From Streptomyces hydrogenans (GTDB lineage: Bacteria > Actinomycetota > Actinomycetes > Streptomycetales > Streptomycetaceae), in the NCBI RefSeq assembly GCF_014656075.1, contig NZ_BNBS01000008.1:1-64000 (forward strand): a DNA stretch of 64,000 bases. The letters run 5' to 3'. The notes beneath the pieces were generated by a model that made no database searches, was not told the DNA's origin, and saw nothing but the letters and a program-made list of their open reading frames with translations. Below, piece by piece: positions 12,456 through 20,975 of the stretch; position 1 is the stretch's first letter, and each line of letters starts with the position of its first letter. A program made the position numbers and the translations under genes.

Positions 12456-13167
12456 ACGAGGAGGCGTCGCAGGCGAGATGGAGGACCGCGTGCGCGATGT
12501 CCTCGGGCTCGCCGACCCGCCGCAGCGGTGAGTGACGGGCCATCGCCGCCTCGGCCTGCTCCTGGGCGGCCGGCTCGTGGCGGTCCGTCATGGGCGTCCG
12601 GATCCAGCCGGGCGCGACCGCGTTGACCCGGATGCCGTGCGGGCCCGCCTCGACCGCGAGCGTCTTGGTGAGCTGGACGACGGCGGCCTTGGCGACGCTG
12701 TAGCAGAGCAGACCCGGACTGGCGGTGTCCATCGCGCCGGAGGCCATGGTGACGATCGATCCCCGGGTGCCGGAGGCGATCATCGAACGGGCCGCCTCCT
12801 GGCAGGCGTGGAGCACCCCCTTGAAGTTGACGGCGAGAACGCGGTCGAGGTCCTCCTCGCGGGTCTCCAGGACCGTGCTGGTGTGCATGATCCCGGCGAC
12901 CGCCGCCATCACGTGGAGCGGGCCGGCGGTGTCGACGGCGGCGGCGAGCGCGGACCGGTCGGTCACGTCGAGCGGGTGGACGCGGGCCGTGCCGCCCTCG
13001 CGGGCGATGAGGGCCGCCGTCTCCTTCAGGCCCGGCTCGTCGCGGTCCGCCAGGTGCAGGGTCGCGCCCGCCCGGGCGAGGAGGACGGCGCTCGCGCGGC
13101 CGATGCCGCTCGCGGCGCCGGTCACGAACGCGGTGCGGCCGGTGAGGTCGTACGCCGAGAGGTTCAT
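12403..13167 (-). CDS. SDR-family NAD(P)-dependent oxidoreductase
   Basis: This 254-residue classical short-chain dehydrogenase has a Rossmann cofactor motif TGAASGIGRA near the N-terminus, an NAG-like segment AAVAGIMH, and catalytic Ser and YSVAKAA (Tyr-x3-Lys). The C-terminal NPGGxxxP-like end is PNGGVAMPW. The start was placed at 13167 (MNLSAYDLTGRTAFVTG), which gives the usual family length. The substrate cannot be read from the sequence. It lies 32 bases downstream of the nei stop on the same strand, so it may be cotranscribed with the repair genes lhr and nei, although no functional link is evident. Confidence 0.85.
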   Translation of the reverse strand: MNLSAYDLTGRTAFVTGAASGIGRASAVLLARAGATLHLADRDEPGLKETAALIAREGGTARVHPLDVTDRSALAAAVDTAGPLHVMAAVAGIMHTSTVLETREEDLDRVLAVNFKGVLHACQEAARSMIASGTRGSIVTMASGAMDTASPGLLCYSVAKAAVVQLTKTLAVEAGPHGIRVNAVAPGWIRTPMTDRHEPAAQEQAEAAMARHSPLRRVGEPEDIAHAVLHLACDASSFTTGQILRPNGGVAMPW

Positions 13168-13199
13168 GCCGGGACCGTACGACCGGATCTGACGGATCG

Positions 13200-14018
13200 T
13201 CAATTGTGTGGTGGGCGGGGATCCGTGGAATCTCCGGCGGGCCCGGGCTGGCAGCCCGGGCACCAGTACGTCACGCGCTCGCCCAGCTCCGCCTTGCGGA
13301 CGGCCGTGCCGCAGCGCAGACACGGGCGGCCCTTCCGGCCGTACACGTGCAGCGGGGTGCCCGGGCGACGGGTCGTCGTGGTGCGCCGGTCGGGACGGTC
13401 CTTGTTCGCCTCCAGGAGGCGATGGGCGGTCGCCACCAGGCGGGGCGGGACGTCGGGGGCCAGCTCGCCGACCGGGAGCCAGGGGCTGACGGCCGCCAGG
13501 AAGGCCAGCTCCGACTTGTAGACGTTCCCGATGCCGGCCAGATTGCGCTGGTCGAGCAGGGCCTCGCCGAGCGTGCGCGACGGGTCGGAGAGGAGACGGC
13601 GGGCGGCCTCCTCCGGATCCCAGTCCGGCCCCAGCAGATCGGGGCCGAGATGGCCCACCACCCGGCCCTCCTCGGCGGTGCGGAGCAGCTCCAGGACCGG
13701 CAGGCGGTAGCCGTACGCGGTCTGCTCCTCGTTCCCGAGGACGGCGCGGATCTGGTGCTCGGGGCCGCCGTGCGGGCGCTGTCCGGTCGGGTACACCCTC
13801 CAGGCGCCGTCCATCCGCAGATGCGAGTGGAGGGTGAGCCCGCCGTCGATCCGGGTCAGGAGGTGCTTGCCCCGCGGGGTGACGTCCAGGACCGCGCGGC
13901 CGGTGAGGTCGGCGGTCGCGAAACGGGGCACCCGCAGGTCGGCACGGGTCAGCACCCGCCCGGCGAGCGCGGCGTGCAGCCGGCGGGCGGCCTGCCAGAC
14001 GGTGTCTCCTTCGGGCAT
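13200..14018 (-). CDS. nei: Endonuclease VIII-like DNA glycosylase/AP lyase (Fpg/Nei family)
   Basis: The 272-residue glycosylase removes oxidised bases and cleaves the abasic site. The N-terminus MPEGDTVW supplies catalytic Pro2 and Glu3 after Met removal. The helix-two-turn-helix contains the LDQRNLAGIGNVYKSE motif. The C-terminal zinc finger has CLRCGTAVRK then YWCPGCQ (four Cys). The MPEGDT start places it with actinobacterial Nei2-like enzymes rather than Fpg (MPELPE). The only plausible start is ATG 14018. It is downstream of lhr by 146 bases on the same strand; the pairing of Lhr with Nei2 is recurrent in actinobacteria and suggests a shared repair function. Confidence 0.9.
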   Translation of the reverse strand: MPEGDTVWQAARRLHAALAGRVLTRADLRVPRFATADLTGRAVLDVTPRGKHLLTRIDGGLTLHSHLRMDGAWRVYPTGQRPHGGPEHQIRAVLGNEEQTAYGYRLPVLELLRTAEEGRVVGHLGPDLLGPDWDPEEAARRLLSDPSRTLGEALLDQRNLAGIGNVYKSELAFLAAVSPWLPVGELAPDVPPRLVATAHRLLEANKDRPDRRTTTTRRPGTPLHVYGRKGRPCLRCGTAVRKAELGERVTYWCPGCQPGPAGDSTDPRPPHN

Positions 14019-14164
14019 GGGGCCATCATGCCGCGTGCGGGTGCTCCGCCCGCTCGGTCCCCGCCGGGAGCTCCGCCGGGGCGGCCCGTCCGCATCCGGG
14101 GGCGCCGGTCCGGGAACTCCGGCCGCTTGGCACTCGTGGGGCTCCGCCCGGGGCGGCCCGTCCG

Positions 14165-17100
14165 TCAGGGTCTCAGGCGCAGGCCGCGCGGGGTGGCCAC
14201 GAAGCCGGCCGCCTCCAGGGGGCGGGCGAGGGGCGAGGTCAGGGCCGTCGCGCCGTTCAGGCGCTCGATCGTGACCGTGCCCAGGGCTCCCGCCCGGGCG
14301 GCCTCGGCCAGGGCGTCGGCCGCCGCCGTCAGCGCGGGCGCGTCCGGCTCCGTCGGCCAGGACAGCACCGACTTGCCGCCGCGCTCCACGTAGAGGGTCA
14401 GCTCGCCGTCGACCAGCACCACCAGGGCGCCCGCCTTGCGGCCCGGCTTGTGACCGGCGTCGGCCGGCGGCTCGGGCCACGGCAGGGCGGCCCCGTACGC
14501 GTTCGCCGGGTCGGCGGCGGCCAGCACCACCGCGCGCGGACCCGTGCCCGCCTCCGCTCCCCGGTCCCGCGCGGTCGCCGCCGCCCGCAGCCGGTCCACC
14601 GCCCCGTCCATCGCGAACTGGGCCGCGCCGAGCCCCTCCACCACGTAGCCGCGCCGGGCCTGGCCGCTGTCCTCGAATGCGGACAGGATCCGGTAGACCG
14701 CGGAGAAGCCGCCCTCGACGCCCTCGGCGGCCACGGCGCCGCGGGTCACCACGCCGTGTCGGTCCAGGAGCGTACGGGCGAGGGCGTGCGCCCGCTGGGT
14801 CGGCTCGGGCTCGGTGGGCGGCAGCAGCGCCCAGCGGCCCGAGACCGTCGGCGGCCCCGACCGGGAGGCCGGACGGGTGGCGCCGAGCGTCCCGAACCGG
14901 CCGCGCGGCACCGTGCGCCGGGCCCGGTGGGCGGTGGAGCCCGCGGTGCGGCCCGAGCCGAGGAGGGCGCGCAGCGGCGCCAGGGTGTCGTTGGTGAGCC
15001 GGCCCGACCAGGCCAGGTCCCACAGGGCGTCGGCGAGCTGCGGATCGGTGGCGTCCGGGTGGGTGGTGATCCGGACCTGGTCGGCGATCTGCCGGAAGAA
15101 GAGGCCGTACCCGCCGGTCAGGGCCGTCAGCACCGACTCGTGGAGGGCGGTCAGCTCCAGCGGGTGCGCCGGGGGCAGCAGCAGCGGGGCCGCGTCCGCC
15201 AGGTAGAGCGAGACCCAGCCGTCCTTGCCGGGCAGCGAGCCCGCCCCGGCCCAGACGAGCTCGCCGGTGGTCGTCAGCTCGTCGAGCATCGCCGGGGAGT
15301 AGTCCCGCACCCGGGACGGCAGGACCAGCTTCTCCAGCGCCGACGCGGGCACGGGCGCGCCCTGGAGCTGCTCCACCGCGCGCGCCAGACCGTCGATCCC
15401 GCGCAGGCTGCTGCCGCCCAGGTGCTGCCACTGGGGCAGGAAGGTGGCCAGGGCCGCCGGGGGCACCGGCTCCAGCTCGTGGCGCAGGGCCGCCAGGGAG
15501 CGGCGGCGCAGCCGGCGCAGCACGGCCGCGTCGCACCACTCCTGGCCGATGCCCGAGGGGTGGAACTCGCCCTGGACGACCCGGCCGGCCGCGGCGAGCC
15601 GCTGGAGCGCGCCGTCGGTGACGGCGGTGCCGAGACCGAAGCGGGCGGCGGCCTGGGAGGAGGTGAAGGGGCCGTGGGTGCGCGCGTACCGGGCCAGGAG
15701 GTCGCCGAGCGGGTCCTTGACCGGCTCGGTGAACGCCTCGGGGACGCCGACCGGCAGCGCGGTGCCCAGCGCGTCCCGCAGCCGGCCCGCGTCCTCGATC
15801 GCCGCCCAGTGCTCGGTGCCCGAGATCCGCACCGCGATCGCGCGCCGGGACCGGGCCAGCTCGCGCACCCAGTCCTCCTCGGCGCCGCGCGCGGCCAGCT
15901 CGGCGTCGGTCAGCGGGCCGAGGACCCGGAGCAGGTCGGCGACGCCCTCGGAGTCCTTGATCCGCCGGTCCTCGGTGAGCCACTGGAGCTCGCGCTCCAG
16001 CTCGGCCAGGACCTCGGGGTCGAGGAGCTCGCGCAGCTCCGCCTGGCCCAGCAGCTCCGCCAGGAGCCGGGAGTCCAGGGAGAGCGCGGCCGCCCGGCGC
16101 TCGGCGAGCGGGGAGTCGCCCTCGTACAGGAACTGCGCCACGTAGCCGAAGAGCAGGGAGCGGGCGAAGGGGGACGGCTCGGGGGTGGTGACCTCGACGA
16201 GGCGGACCCGGCGGGCCTCGATGTCGCCCATCAGCTCGGTCAGACCGGGGACGTCGAAGACGTCCTGGAGGCATTCGCGGACCGCCTCCAGGACGATCGG
16301 GAAGGAGCCGAACTCGCTCGCCACCTGGAGCAGCTGGGCGGCCCGCTGGCGCTGCTGCCAGAGCGGGGTCCGCTTCCCCGGGTTCCGCTTCGGCAGCAGC
16401 AGGGCGCGGGCGGCGCACTCCCGGAAGCGGGAGGCGAAGAGCGCGGAGCCGCCCACCTGGTCGGTGACGATCTGCGCGACCTCGCCCTTGTCGAAGACCG
16501 TGTCCGCCGCGCCCACCGGCGCCTGGTCGGCGTCGTACGCCGTGTCCTGGTGGCGGCCCGGGTCGACCGGCTCGTGGTCCAGCAGGTCGAGCCCCATGTC
16601 GAGGCCCATCAGGTCGGCGTCGGGCAGGCGCAGCACGATGCCGTCGTCCGCGTGCATCACCTGCGCGTCCATGCCGTACCGCTCGGCCAGCCGGGCGCCC
16701 AGGGCCAGAGCCCACGGCGCGTGCACCTGCGCGCCGAACGGGGAGTGGACGACGACCCGCCAGTCGCCCAGCTCGTCGCGGAACCGCTCCACCAGGATCG
16801 TGCGGTCGTCCGGCACGTGGCCGCACGCCTCGCGCTGCTCCTTCAGGTACGCCAGGACGTTGTCCGCGGCCCAGGAGTCCAGACCCGCCGCGATCAGCCG
16901 CAGCCGGGCGTCCTCCCCGCCGAGCGCGCCCAGCTCGCGCAGGAAGGCGCCGACCGCGCGGCCCAGTTCGAGCGGGCGGCCCAGCTGGTCGCCCTTCCAG
17001 AACGGCAGCCGGCCGGGCACGCCGGGCGCCGGCGTCACCAGGACCCGGTCCCGGGTGATGTCCTCGATCCGCCAGGAGGTGGTGCCCAGGGTGAAGACGT

Positions 17101-18811
17101 CGCCGACCCGCGACTCGTACACCATCTCCTCGTCGAGCTCGCCGACCCGGCCGCCGCCCTTCTTCGGGTCGGCCCCGGCCAGGAAGACGCCGAACAGGCC
17201 CCGGTCGGGGATGGTGCCGCCGGAGGTGACCGCGAGCCGCTGGGCGCCCGGCCGGCCGGTGACCGTCCCCGCGACGCGGTCCCACACCACGCGCGGGCGC
17301 AGCTCGGCGAACGCGTCCGAGGGGTAGCGGCCCGCGAGCATGTCGAGGACGCCCGTGAAGGCCGACTCCGGCAGGGAGGCGAAGGGGGCGGCCCGGCGCA
17401 CCACCGTCAGCAGGTCGTCCACCTGCCAGGTGTCGAGGGAGACCATCGCGACCAGCTGCTGGGCCAGTACGTCCAGCGGGTTGGCCGGGATCCGCAGCGA
17501 CTCGATGGAGCCGGAGCGCATCCGCTCGGTGACCACGGCGGCCTGCACCAGGTCGCCGCGGTACTTGGGGAAGACCACGCCCGTCGAGACGGCGCCGACC
17601 TGGTGCCCCGCGCGGCCCACGCGCTGGAGGCCGGAGGCCACCGACGGCGGGGACTCGACCTGCACGACCAGGTCGACGGCGCCCATATCGATGCCGAGCT
17701 CCAGGCTGGAGGTGGCGACCACCGCGGGCAGCCGGCCCGCCTTCAGGTCCTCCTCGACCTGGGCGCGCTGCTCCTTGGACACCGAGCCGTGGTGGGCGCG
17801 GGCGAGCAGCGCCGGGGCGCCCTTGGCCGCGCCGGACTGGGCCATGATCTCGGCGGGCGGTGCGCCCTCGGGGGCGGGCTGCCCGGTCGCCCGCTCGTAG
17901 GCGATCTCGTTGAGCCGGTTGCAGAGCCGCTCGGCGAGGCGCCGGGAGTTGGCGAAGACGATCGTGGAGCGGTGGGCCTGCACCAGGTCCGCGATCCGCT
18001 CCTCGACGTGCGGCCAGATGGACGGTTTGTCGCCGCCGTCCTTGCCCTCGGAGGCGGGGGAGCCGCCCAGCTCGCCCATGTCCTCCACGGGCACGACGAC
18101 GGAAAGGTCGAACTCCTTGCCCGACGGCGGCTGGACGATCTCCACCTGGCGGCCGGGGGAGAGGAAGCGGGCGACCTCGTCGACCGGGCGGACGGTGGCC
18201 GACAGGCCGATCCGGCGCGCGGGACGGGGCAGCAGCTCGTCGAGCCGCTCCAGGGTGAGGGCGAGATGCGCGCCGCGCTTGGTGCCGGCGACGGCGTGGA
18301 CCTCGTCCAGGATGACCGTCTCCACGCCGGCCAGGGCCTCCCGGGTGGCCGAGGTCAGCATGAGGAAGAGCGACTCCGGGGTGGTGATCAGGATGTCCGG
18401 GGGCTTGGTGGCGAGCGCGCGGCGCTCGGCGGCCGGTGTGTCGCCGGACCGGATGCCGACCCGCACGTCCGGCTCGGGGAGCCCGAGGCGGACGGACTCC
18501 TGGCGGATGCCGGTCAGCGGTGAGCGGAGGTTCCGCTCCACGTCCACCGCGAGCGCCTTCAGCGGGGAGACGTACAGCACCCGGCAGCGCTTCTTCGGGT
18601 CTGCGGGGGCGGGGGCGGACGCCAGCCGGTCCAGGGAGGCGAGGAAGGCGGCGAGCGTCTTGCCCGAGCCGGTCGGCGCCACGACGAGCACGTCCGCGCC
18701 CGCGCCGATCGCCCGCCAGGCGCCCTCCTGGGCGGCGGTGGGCGCGGTGAACGCCCCGGTGAACCACCCGCGGGTGGCCGGGGAGAAGTCTTCGAGCGCG
18801 GACGTGACCAT
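14165..18811 (-). CDS. lhr: Lhr-type ATP-dependent superfamily 2 helicase (full-length, with CTD)
   Basis: This 1548-residue protein has the length of full Lhr (about 1500 in mycobacteria and E. coli). The Lhr core has Walker A APTGSGKT (Lys51), the DEVH box VILDEVHAVAG, motif III LSATVRPVDEV, and motif VI LQRVGRAGHQVG. A winged-helix and beta-barrel core module follows, then a long C-terminal domain (from about residue 870) that in mycobacterial Lhr forms a tetramer and binds DNA. Lhr is a 3'-to-5' translocase active on RNA:DNA hybrids and is induced by DNA damage. ATG 18811 is preferred because the protein then begins just before the conserved helicase core. It is divergent from the AraC-type gene. 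Confidence 0.93.
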   Translation of the reverse strand: MVTSALEDFSPATRGWFTGAFTAPTAAQEGAWRAIGAGADVLVVAPTGSGKTLAAFLASLDRLASAPAPADPKKRCRVLYVSPLKALAVDVERNLRSPLTGIRQESVRLGLPEPDVRVGIRSGDTPAAERRALATKPPDILITTPESLFLMLTSATREALAGVETVILDEVHAVAGTKRGAHLALTLERLDELLPRPARRIGLSATVRPVDEVARFLSPGRQVEIVQPPSGKEFDLSVVVPVEDMGELGGSPASEGKDGGDKPSIWPHVEERIADLVQAHRSTIVFANSRRLAERLCNRLNEIAYERATGQPAPEGAPPAEIMAQSGAAKGAPALLARAHHGSVSKEQRAQVEEDLKAGRLPAVVATSSLELGIDMGAVDLVVQVESPPSVASGLQRVGRAGHQVGAVSTGVVFPKYRGDLVQAAVVTERMRSGSIESLRIPANPLDVLAQQLVAMVSLDTWQVDDLLTVVRRAAPFASLPESAFTGVLDMLAGRYPSDAFAELRPRVVWDRVAGTVTGRPGAQRLAVTSGGTIPDRGLFGVFLAGADPKKGGGRVGELDEEMVYESRVGDVFTLGTTSWRIEDITRDRVLVTPAPGVPGRLPFWKGDQLGRPLELGRAVGAFLRELGALGGEDARLRLIAAGLDSWAADNVLAYLKEQREACGHVPDDRTILVERFRDELGDWRVVVHSPFGAQVHAPWALALGARLAERYGMDAQVMHADDGIVLRLPDADLMGLDMGLDLLDHEPVDPGRHQDTAYDADQAPVGAADTVFDKGEVAQIVTDQVGGSALFASRFRECAARALLLPKRNPGKRTPLWQQRQRAAQLLQVASEFGSFPIVLEAVRECLQDVFDVPGLTELMGDIEARRVRLVEVTTPEPSPFARSLLFGYVAQFLYEGDSPLAERRAAALSLDSRLLAELLGQAELRELLDPEVLAELERELQWLTEDRRIKDSEGVADLLRVLGPLTDAELAARGAEEDWVRELARSRRAIAVRISGTEHWAAIEDAGRLRDALGTALPVGVPEAFTEPVKDPLGDLLARYARTHGPFTSSQAAARFGLGTAVTDGALQRLAAAGRVVQGEFHPSGIGQEWCDAAVLRRLRRRSLAALRHELEPVPPAALATFLPQWQHLGGSSLRGIDGLARAVEQLQGAPVPASALEKLVLPSRVRDYSPAMLDELTTTGELVWAGAGSLPGKDGWVSLYLADAAPLLLPPAHPLELTALHESVLTALTGGYGLFFRQIADQVRITTHPDATDPQLADALWDLAWSGRLTNDTLAPLRALLGSGRTAGSTAHRARRTVPRGRFGTLGATRPASRSGPPTVSGRWALLPPTEPEPTQRAHALARTLLDRHGVVTRGAVAAEGVEGGFSAVYRILSAFEDSGQARRGYVVEGLGAAQFAMDGAVDRLRAAATARDRGAEAGTGPRAVVLAAADPANAYGAALPWPEPPADAGHKPGRKAGALVVLVDGELTLYVERGGKSVLSWPTEPDAPALTAAADALAEAARAGALGTVTIERLNGATALTSPLARPLEAAGFVATPRGLRLRP

Positions 18812-18852
18812 GCCCCCCATCGTGCACCCGACCACCGACAACCGCCGGGACC

Positions 18853-18893
18853 TGTGGAAAACCATGACCGGTGCCGTCCTGACCTGTGGACAC
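18853..18893. promoter_or_regulatory. Two near-consensus DnaA boxes in the lhr/araC intergenic region
   Basis: TGTGGAAAA (18853-18861) and TGTGGACAC (18885-18893) each differ by one base from TGTGGACAA, the complement of the Streptomyces DnaA box TTGTCCACA. They lie between the divergent lhr and AraC-family genes. Binding is only a possibility. Confidence 0.25.
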
Positions 18894-18932
18894 CCGGTCG
18901 TCGCCGGGGCGGCACCGACGCAGAATGGAGGC

Positions 18933-19793
18933 ATGGCGAGGGGCGAGCGGGCACGGTACTGGCAGTACGCCGAGCTGCCCGGCGTCGACCTGCTGCACGC
19001 CCACTACATCGAGAAGACCTTCTCCCGCCACACCCACGAGACCTTCGTCTACGCCGCGATCACCGAGGGCGTCGAGGCGTTCCACTACCGGAACGAGCTG
19101 GTCCACGCCGGCCCCGGACAGATCGCCCTGGTGAACCCGGACACCATGCACACCGGGCACGCCGGCATCCCCGAGGGCTGGACCTACCGCACCATCTACC
19201 CGGACCCGGAGCTCATCCGGTCCATCGCCGCCGACGTCCTCGCCGTCCGAGGTCCGGTCGGCTTCACCCAGCCCGTCGTCGACGACCCCTACGCCGCCCA
19301 GCTCGTCATCGGCGTGCACCGGGCCGCCGAGGAGGGCAACGCGCTCGCCGCCGACAGCCTGCTGCGGCTGGTCACCGCCCGGATGCTGCGCAGCCACGGC
19401 GGCCGGCTGAGCCCGCTCACGCCCCGGGGCGCGGGCGCCCGGGACGCGGCACGCGCGCGTGCCGTCCTGGAGGAGCGGATGGCCGAGCCGCCCACCCTGG
19501 AGCGGCTCGCCACCGACCTCGGCACCAGCCCGTTCGCCCTGCTGCGGGCCTTCCGCGCCGAGTACGGCATGCCCCCGCACACCTGGCTCACGGACGCGCG
19601 CGTGCGACGGGCCCGGCGGCTCCTGGACGCCGGGACGCCACCGGCCGAGGCCGCCGTCACCGTCGGCTTCACGGATCAGCCCCACCTGAACCGCCACTTC
19701 ACCCGCAGCGTCGGCGTCCCGCCCGGGGCCTACCAGCGGGCCCGCGGCCTGCGGCGCAAGAACGTACAAGACCCGCCGCCGGACGCTCCGTAA
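18933..19793 (+). CDS. AraC-family transcriptional regulator
   Basis: The 286-residue protein has an N-terminal cupin ligand domain of the AraC_binding type (RHTHETFVYAAITEG, GPGQIALVNPDTMHTGHAG) and a C-terminal double HTH (about residues 180-280: LERLATDLGTSPFALLRAFR and AAVTVGFTDQPHLNRHFTRS). The start ATG 18933 has GGAGG immediately upstream and a -10-like CAGAAT just before that. The azlC start lies 10 bases after the stop in the same direction, so it probably regulates the AzlCD exporter. That pairing is common and fits the cupin class of amino-acid-responsive regulators. Confidence 0.88.
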   Translation: MARGERARYWQYAELPGVDLLHAHYIEKTFSRHTHETFVYAAITEGVEAFHYRNELVHAGPGQIALVNPDTMHTGHAGIPEGWTYRTIYPDPELIRSIAADVLAVRGPVGFTQPVVDDPYAAQLVIGVHRAAEEGNALAADSLLRLVTARMLRSHGGRLSPLTPRGAGARDAARARAVLEERMAEPPTLERLATDLGTSPFALLRAFRAEYGMPPHTWLTDARVRRARRLLDAGTPPAEAAVTVGFTDQPHLNRHFTRSVGVPPGAYQRARGLRRKNVQDPPPDAP

Positions 19794-19803
19794 CGTCGGA
19801 CGC
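19791..19803 (+). promoter_or_regulatory. Possible leaderless promoter of azlC
   Basis: TAACGT at 19791-19796, which includes the TAA stop of the AraC gene, ends 7 bases before the azlC GTG at 19804. No ribosome-binding site is visible. It may be fortuitous because azlC could also be read from the upstream transcript. Confidence 0.3.
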
Positions 19804-20601
19804 GTGGCAGAAAAGACAGCACACCCCGCCACGCGGGACATACGCGAGGACCCGTCCGCCGGTACGGCCGGGAGCGGGCCGGCCGGGGCCGGCGCCGCGA
19901 GCAAGCCCGAAGCGGCCGTCGTCCGGGACGCGCTCGGCGTCGGCGTCGCCGTCGGGCTCTCCGGCTTCGCCTTCGGCGTGACCTCGGCCGGTGCCGGGCT
20001 CACCCTGCTCCAGACCTGCGCGCTCAGCCTGCTCGTCTTCACGGGCGCCTCGCAGTTCGCCCTCGTCGGCGCCCTCGCCGGCGGCGGGAACCCGTTCACG
20101 GCCGCCGCGGGCGCGTTCTTCCTCGGCACCCGCAACGCCTTCTACGGGCTGCGGCTCTCCCAGCTGCTCGCCCTGCCGAGGCCCGTGAAGCCGTTCGCCG
20201 CGCAGTGGGTCATCGACGAGACCACCGCCGTCGCCCTCGCCCAGCCGGACCGCAGGTCCGCCCGGCTCGGCTTCACCGTCACCGGGCTCACCCTCTACGT
20301 CCTGTGGAACCTCACCACGCTGCTCGGGGCGCTCGGCGCCGAGGCCATCGGCGACACCGCCGCCTGGGGCCTGGACGCCGCGGGCCCGGCCGTCTTCCTG
20401 GCGCTGCTCGCCCCGATGCTGAGGACGGCGACCGAGCGGGCCACCGCCGGGATCGCCGTCGTCCTCGGCCTGGGCCTGCTGCCGGTGCTCCCGGCCGGCG
20501 TCCCGGTCCTGGTCGCGGCGCTCGCCGCCCCGGCCGTGCTCTGGGCCCGGGGCCGCCGGGCGGGGAAGCGGCCGGAACAGGAAGAGGAGACCGCCCGATG
20601 A
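19804..20601 (+). CDS. azlC: AzlC-family branched-chain amino acid permease
   Basis: This 265-residue large subunit of the AzlCD exporter has a hydrophilic N-tail of about 38 residues, then about seven membrane helices. The conserved AzlC segment FTGASQFALVGALAGGGNP, a Gly-rich re-entrant region and FFLGTRNAFYGLRLS are all present. With AzlD it exports branched-chain amino acids and analogues. The stop overlaps the azlD start by ATGA, so the subunits are translationally coupled. GTG 19804 is the only upstream start; a later start would cut the tail but not the membrane core. Confidence 0.9.
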   Translation: MAEKTAHPATRDIREDPSAGTAGSGPAGAGAASKPEAAVVRDALGVGVAVGLSGFAFGVTSAGAGLTLLQTCALSLLVFTGASQFALVGALAGGGNPFTAAAGAFFLGTRNAFYGLRLSQLLALPRPVKPFAAQWVIDETTAVALAQPDRRSARLGFTVTGLTLYVLWNLTTLLGALGAEAIGDTAAWGLDAAGPAVFLALLAPMLRTATERATAGIAVVLGLGLLPVLPAGVPVLVAALAAPAVLWARGRRAGKRPEQEEETAR

Positions 20602-20924
20602 ACGCCCTGAACACCACCCAGGTCTGGATCGCGATCGGACTCACCGTCGCCGGCTGCTACCTGGTCAAGCTGGCCGGTCTGCTCGTCCCGGCCCAGACCC
20701 TGGAGCGGCCGCTCGTCCAGAGGCTCGCCGCCCTCCTTCCCGTCGCCCTGCTCGCGGCGCTCACCGCCCAGCAGACCTTCGCCACCGGCACCTCCCTCAC
20801 CGTCGACGCGCGGGCCGCGGGCGTGGCCGCCGCCGCGCTCGCCCTCGTCCTGCGCGCGCCCTTCCTGGTCGTCGTGGGCGCCGCCGTCGCGGTGACCGCG
20901 GGGGTACGGGCCCTGGGCGGCTGA
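20598..20924 (+). CDS. azlD: AzlD-family small subunit of branched-chain amino acid exporter
   Basis: The 108-residue protein has four hydrophobic helices and the AzlD conserved segment RLAALLPVALLAALTAQQTF. It partners AzlC and starts within the azlC stop codon. A strong palindromic terminator follows 23 bases after its stop. Confidence 0.88.
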   Translation: MNALNTTQVWIAIGLTVAGCYLVKLAGLLVPAQTLERPLVQRLAALLPVALLAALTAQQTFATGTSLTVDARAAGVAAAALALVLRAPFLVVVGAAVAVTAGVRALGG

Positions 20925-20947
20925 TCGCGCCCGCACGGGAACCGGTC

Positions 20948-20975
20948 TCCCGGTCCACGCGCGCGTGGACCGGGA
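20948..20975. terminator. Bidirectional terminator between azlD and the convergent gene
   Basis: A perfect 28-base palindrome (14-bp arms TCCCGGTCCACGCG) fills the gap and abuts the stop codon of the minus-strand gene. It can terminate both converging transcripts. Confidence 0.75.

Noticed and set aside
13200..20135. A 2311-codon open frame on the minus strand
   Set aside because: It joins the real nei frame to an out-of-phase shadow of lhr. High G/C leaves few stops, and the upstream part has no family motifs and is Arg/Pro/Gly-rich.
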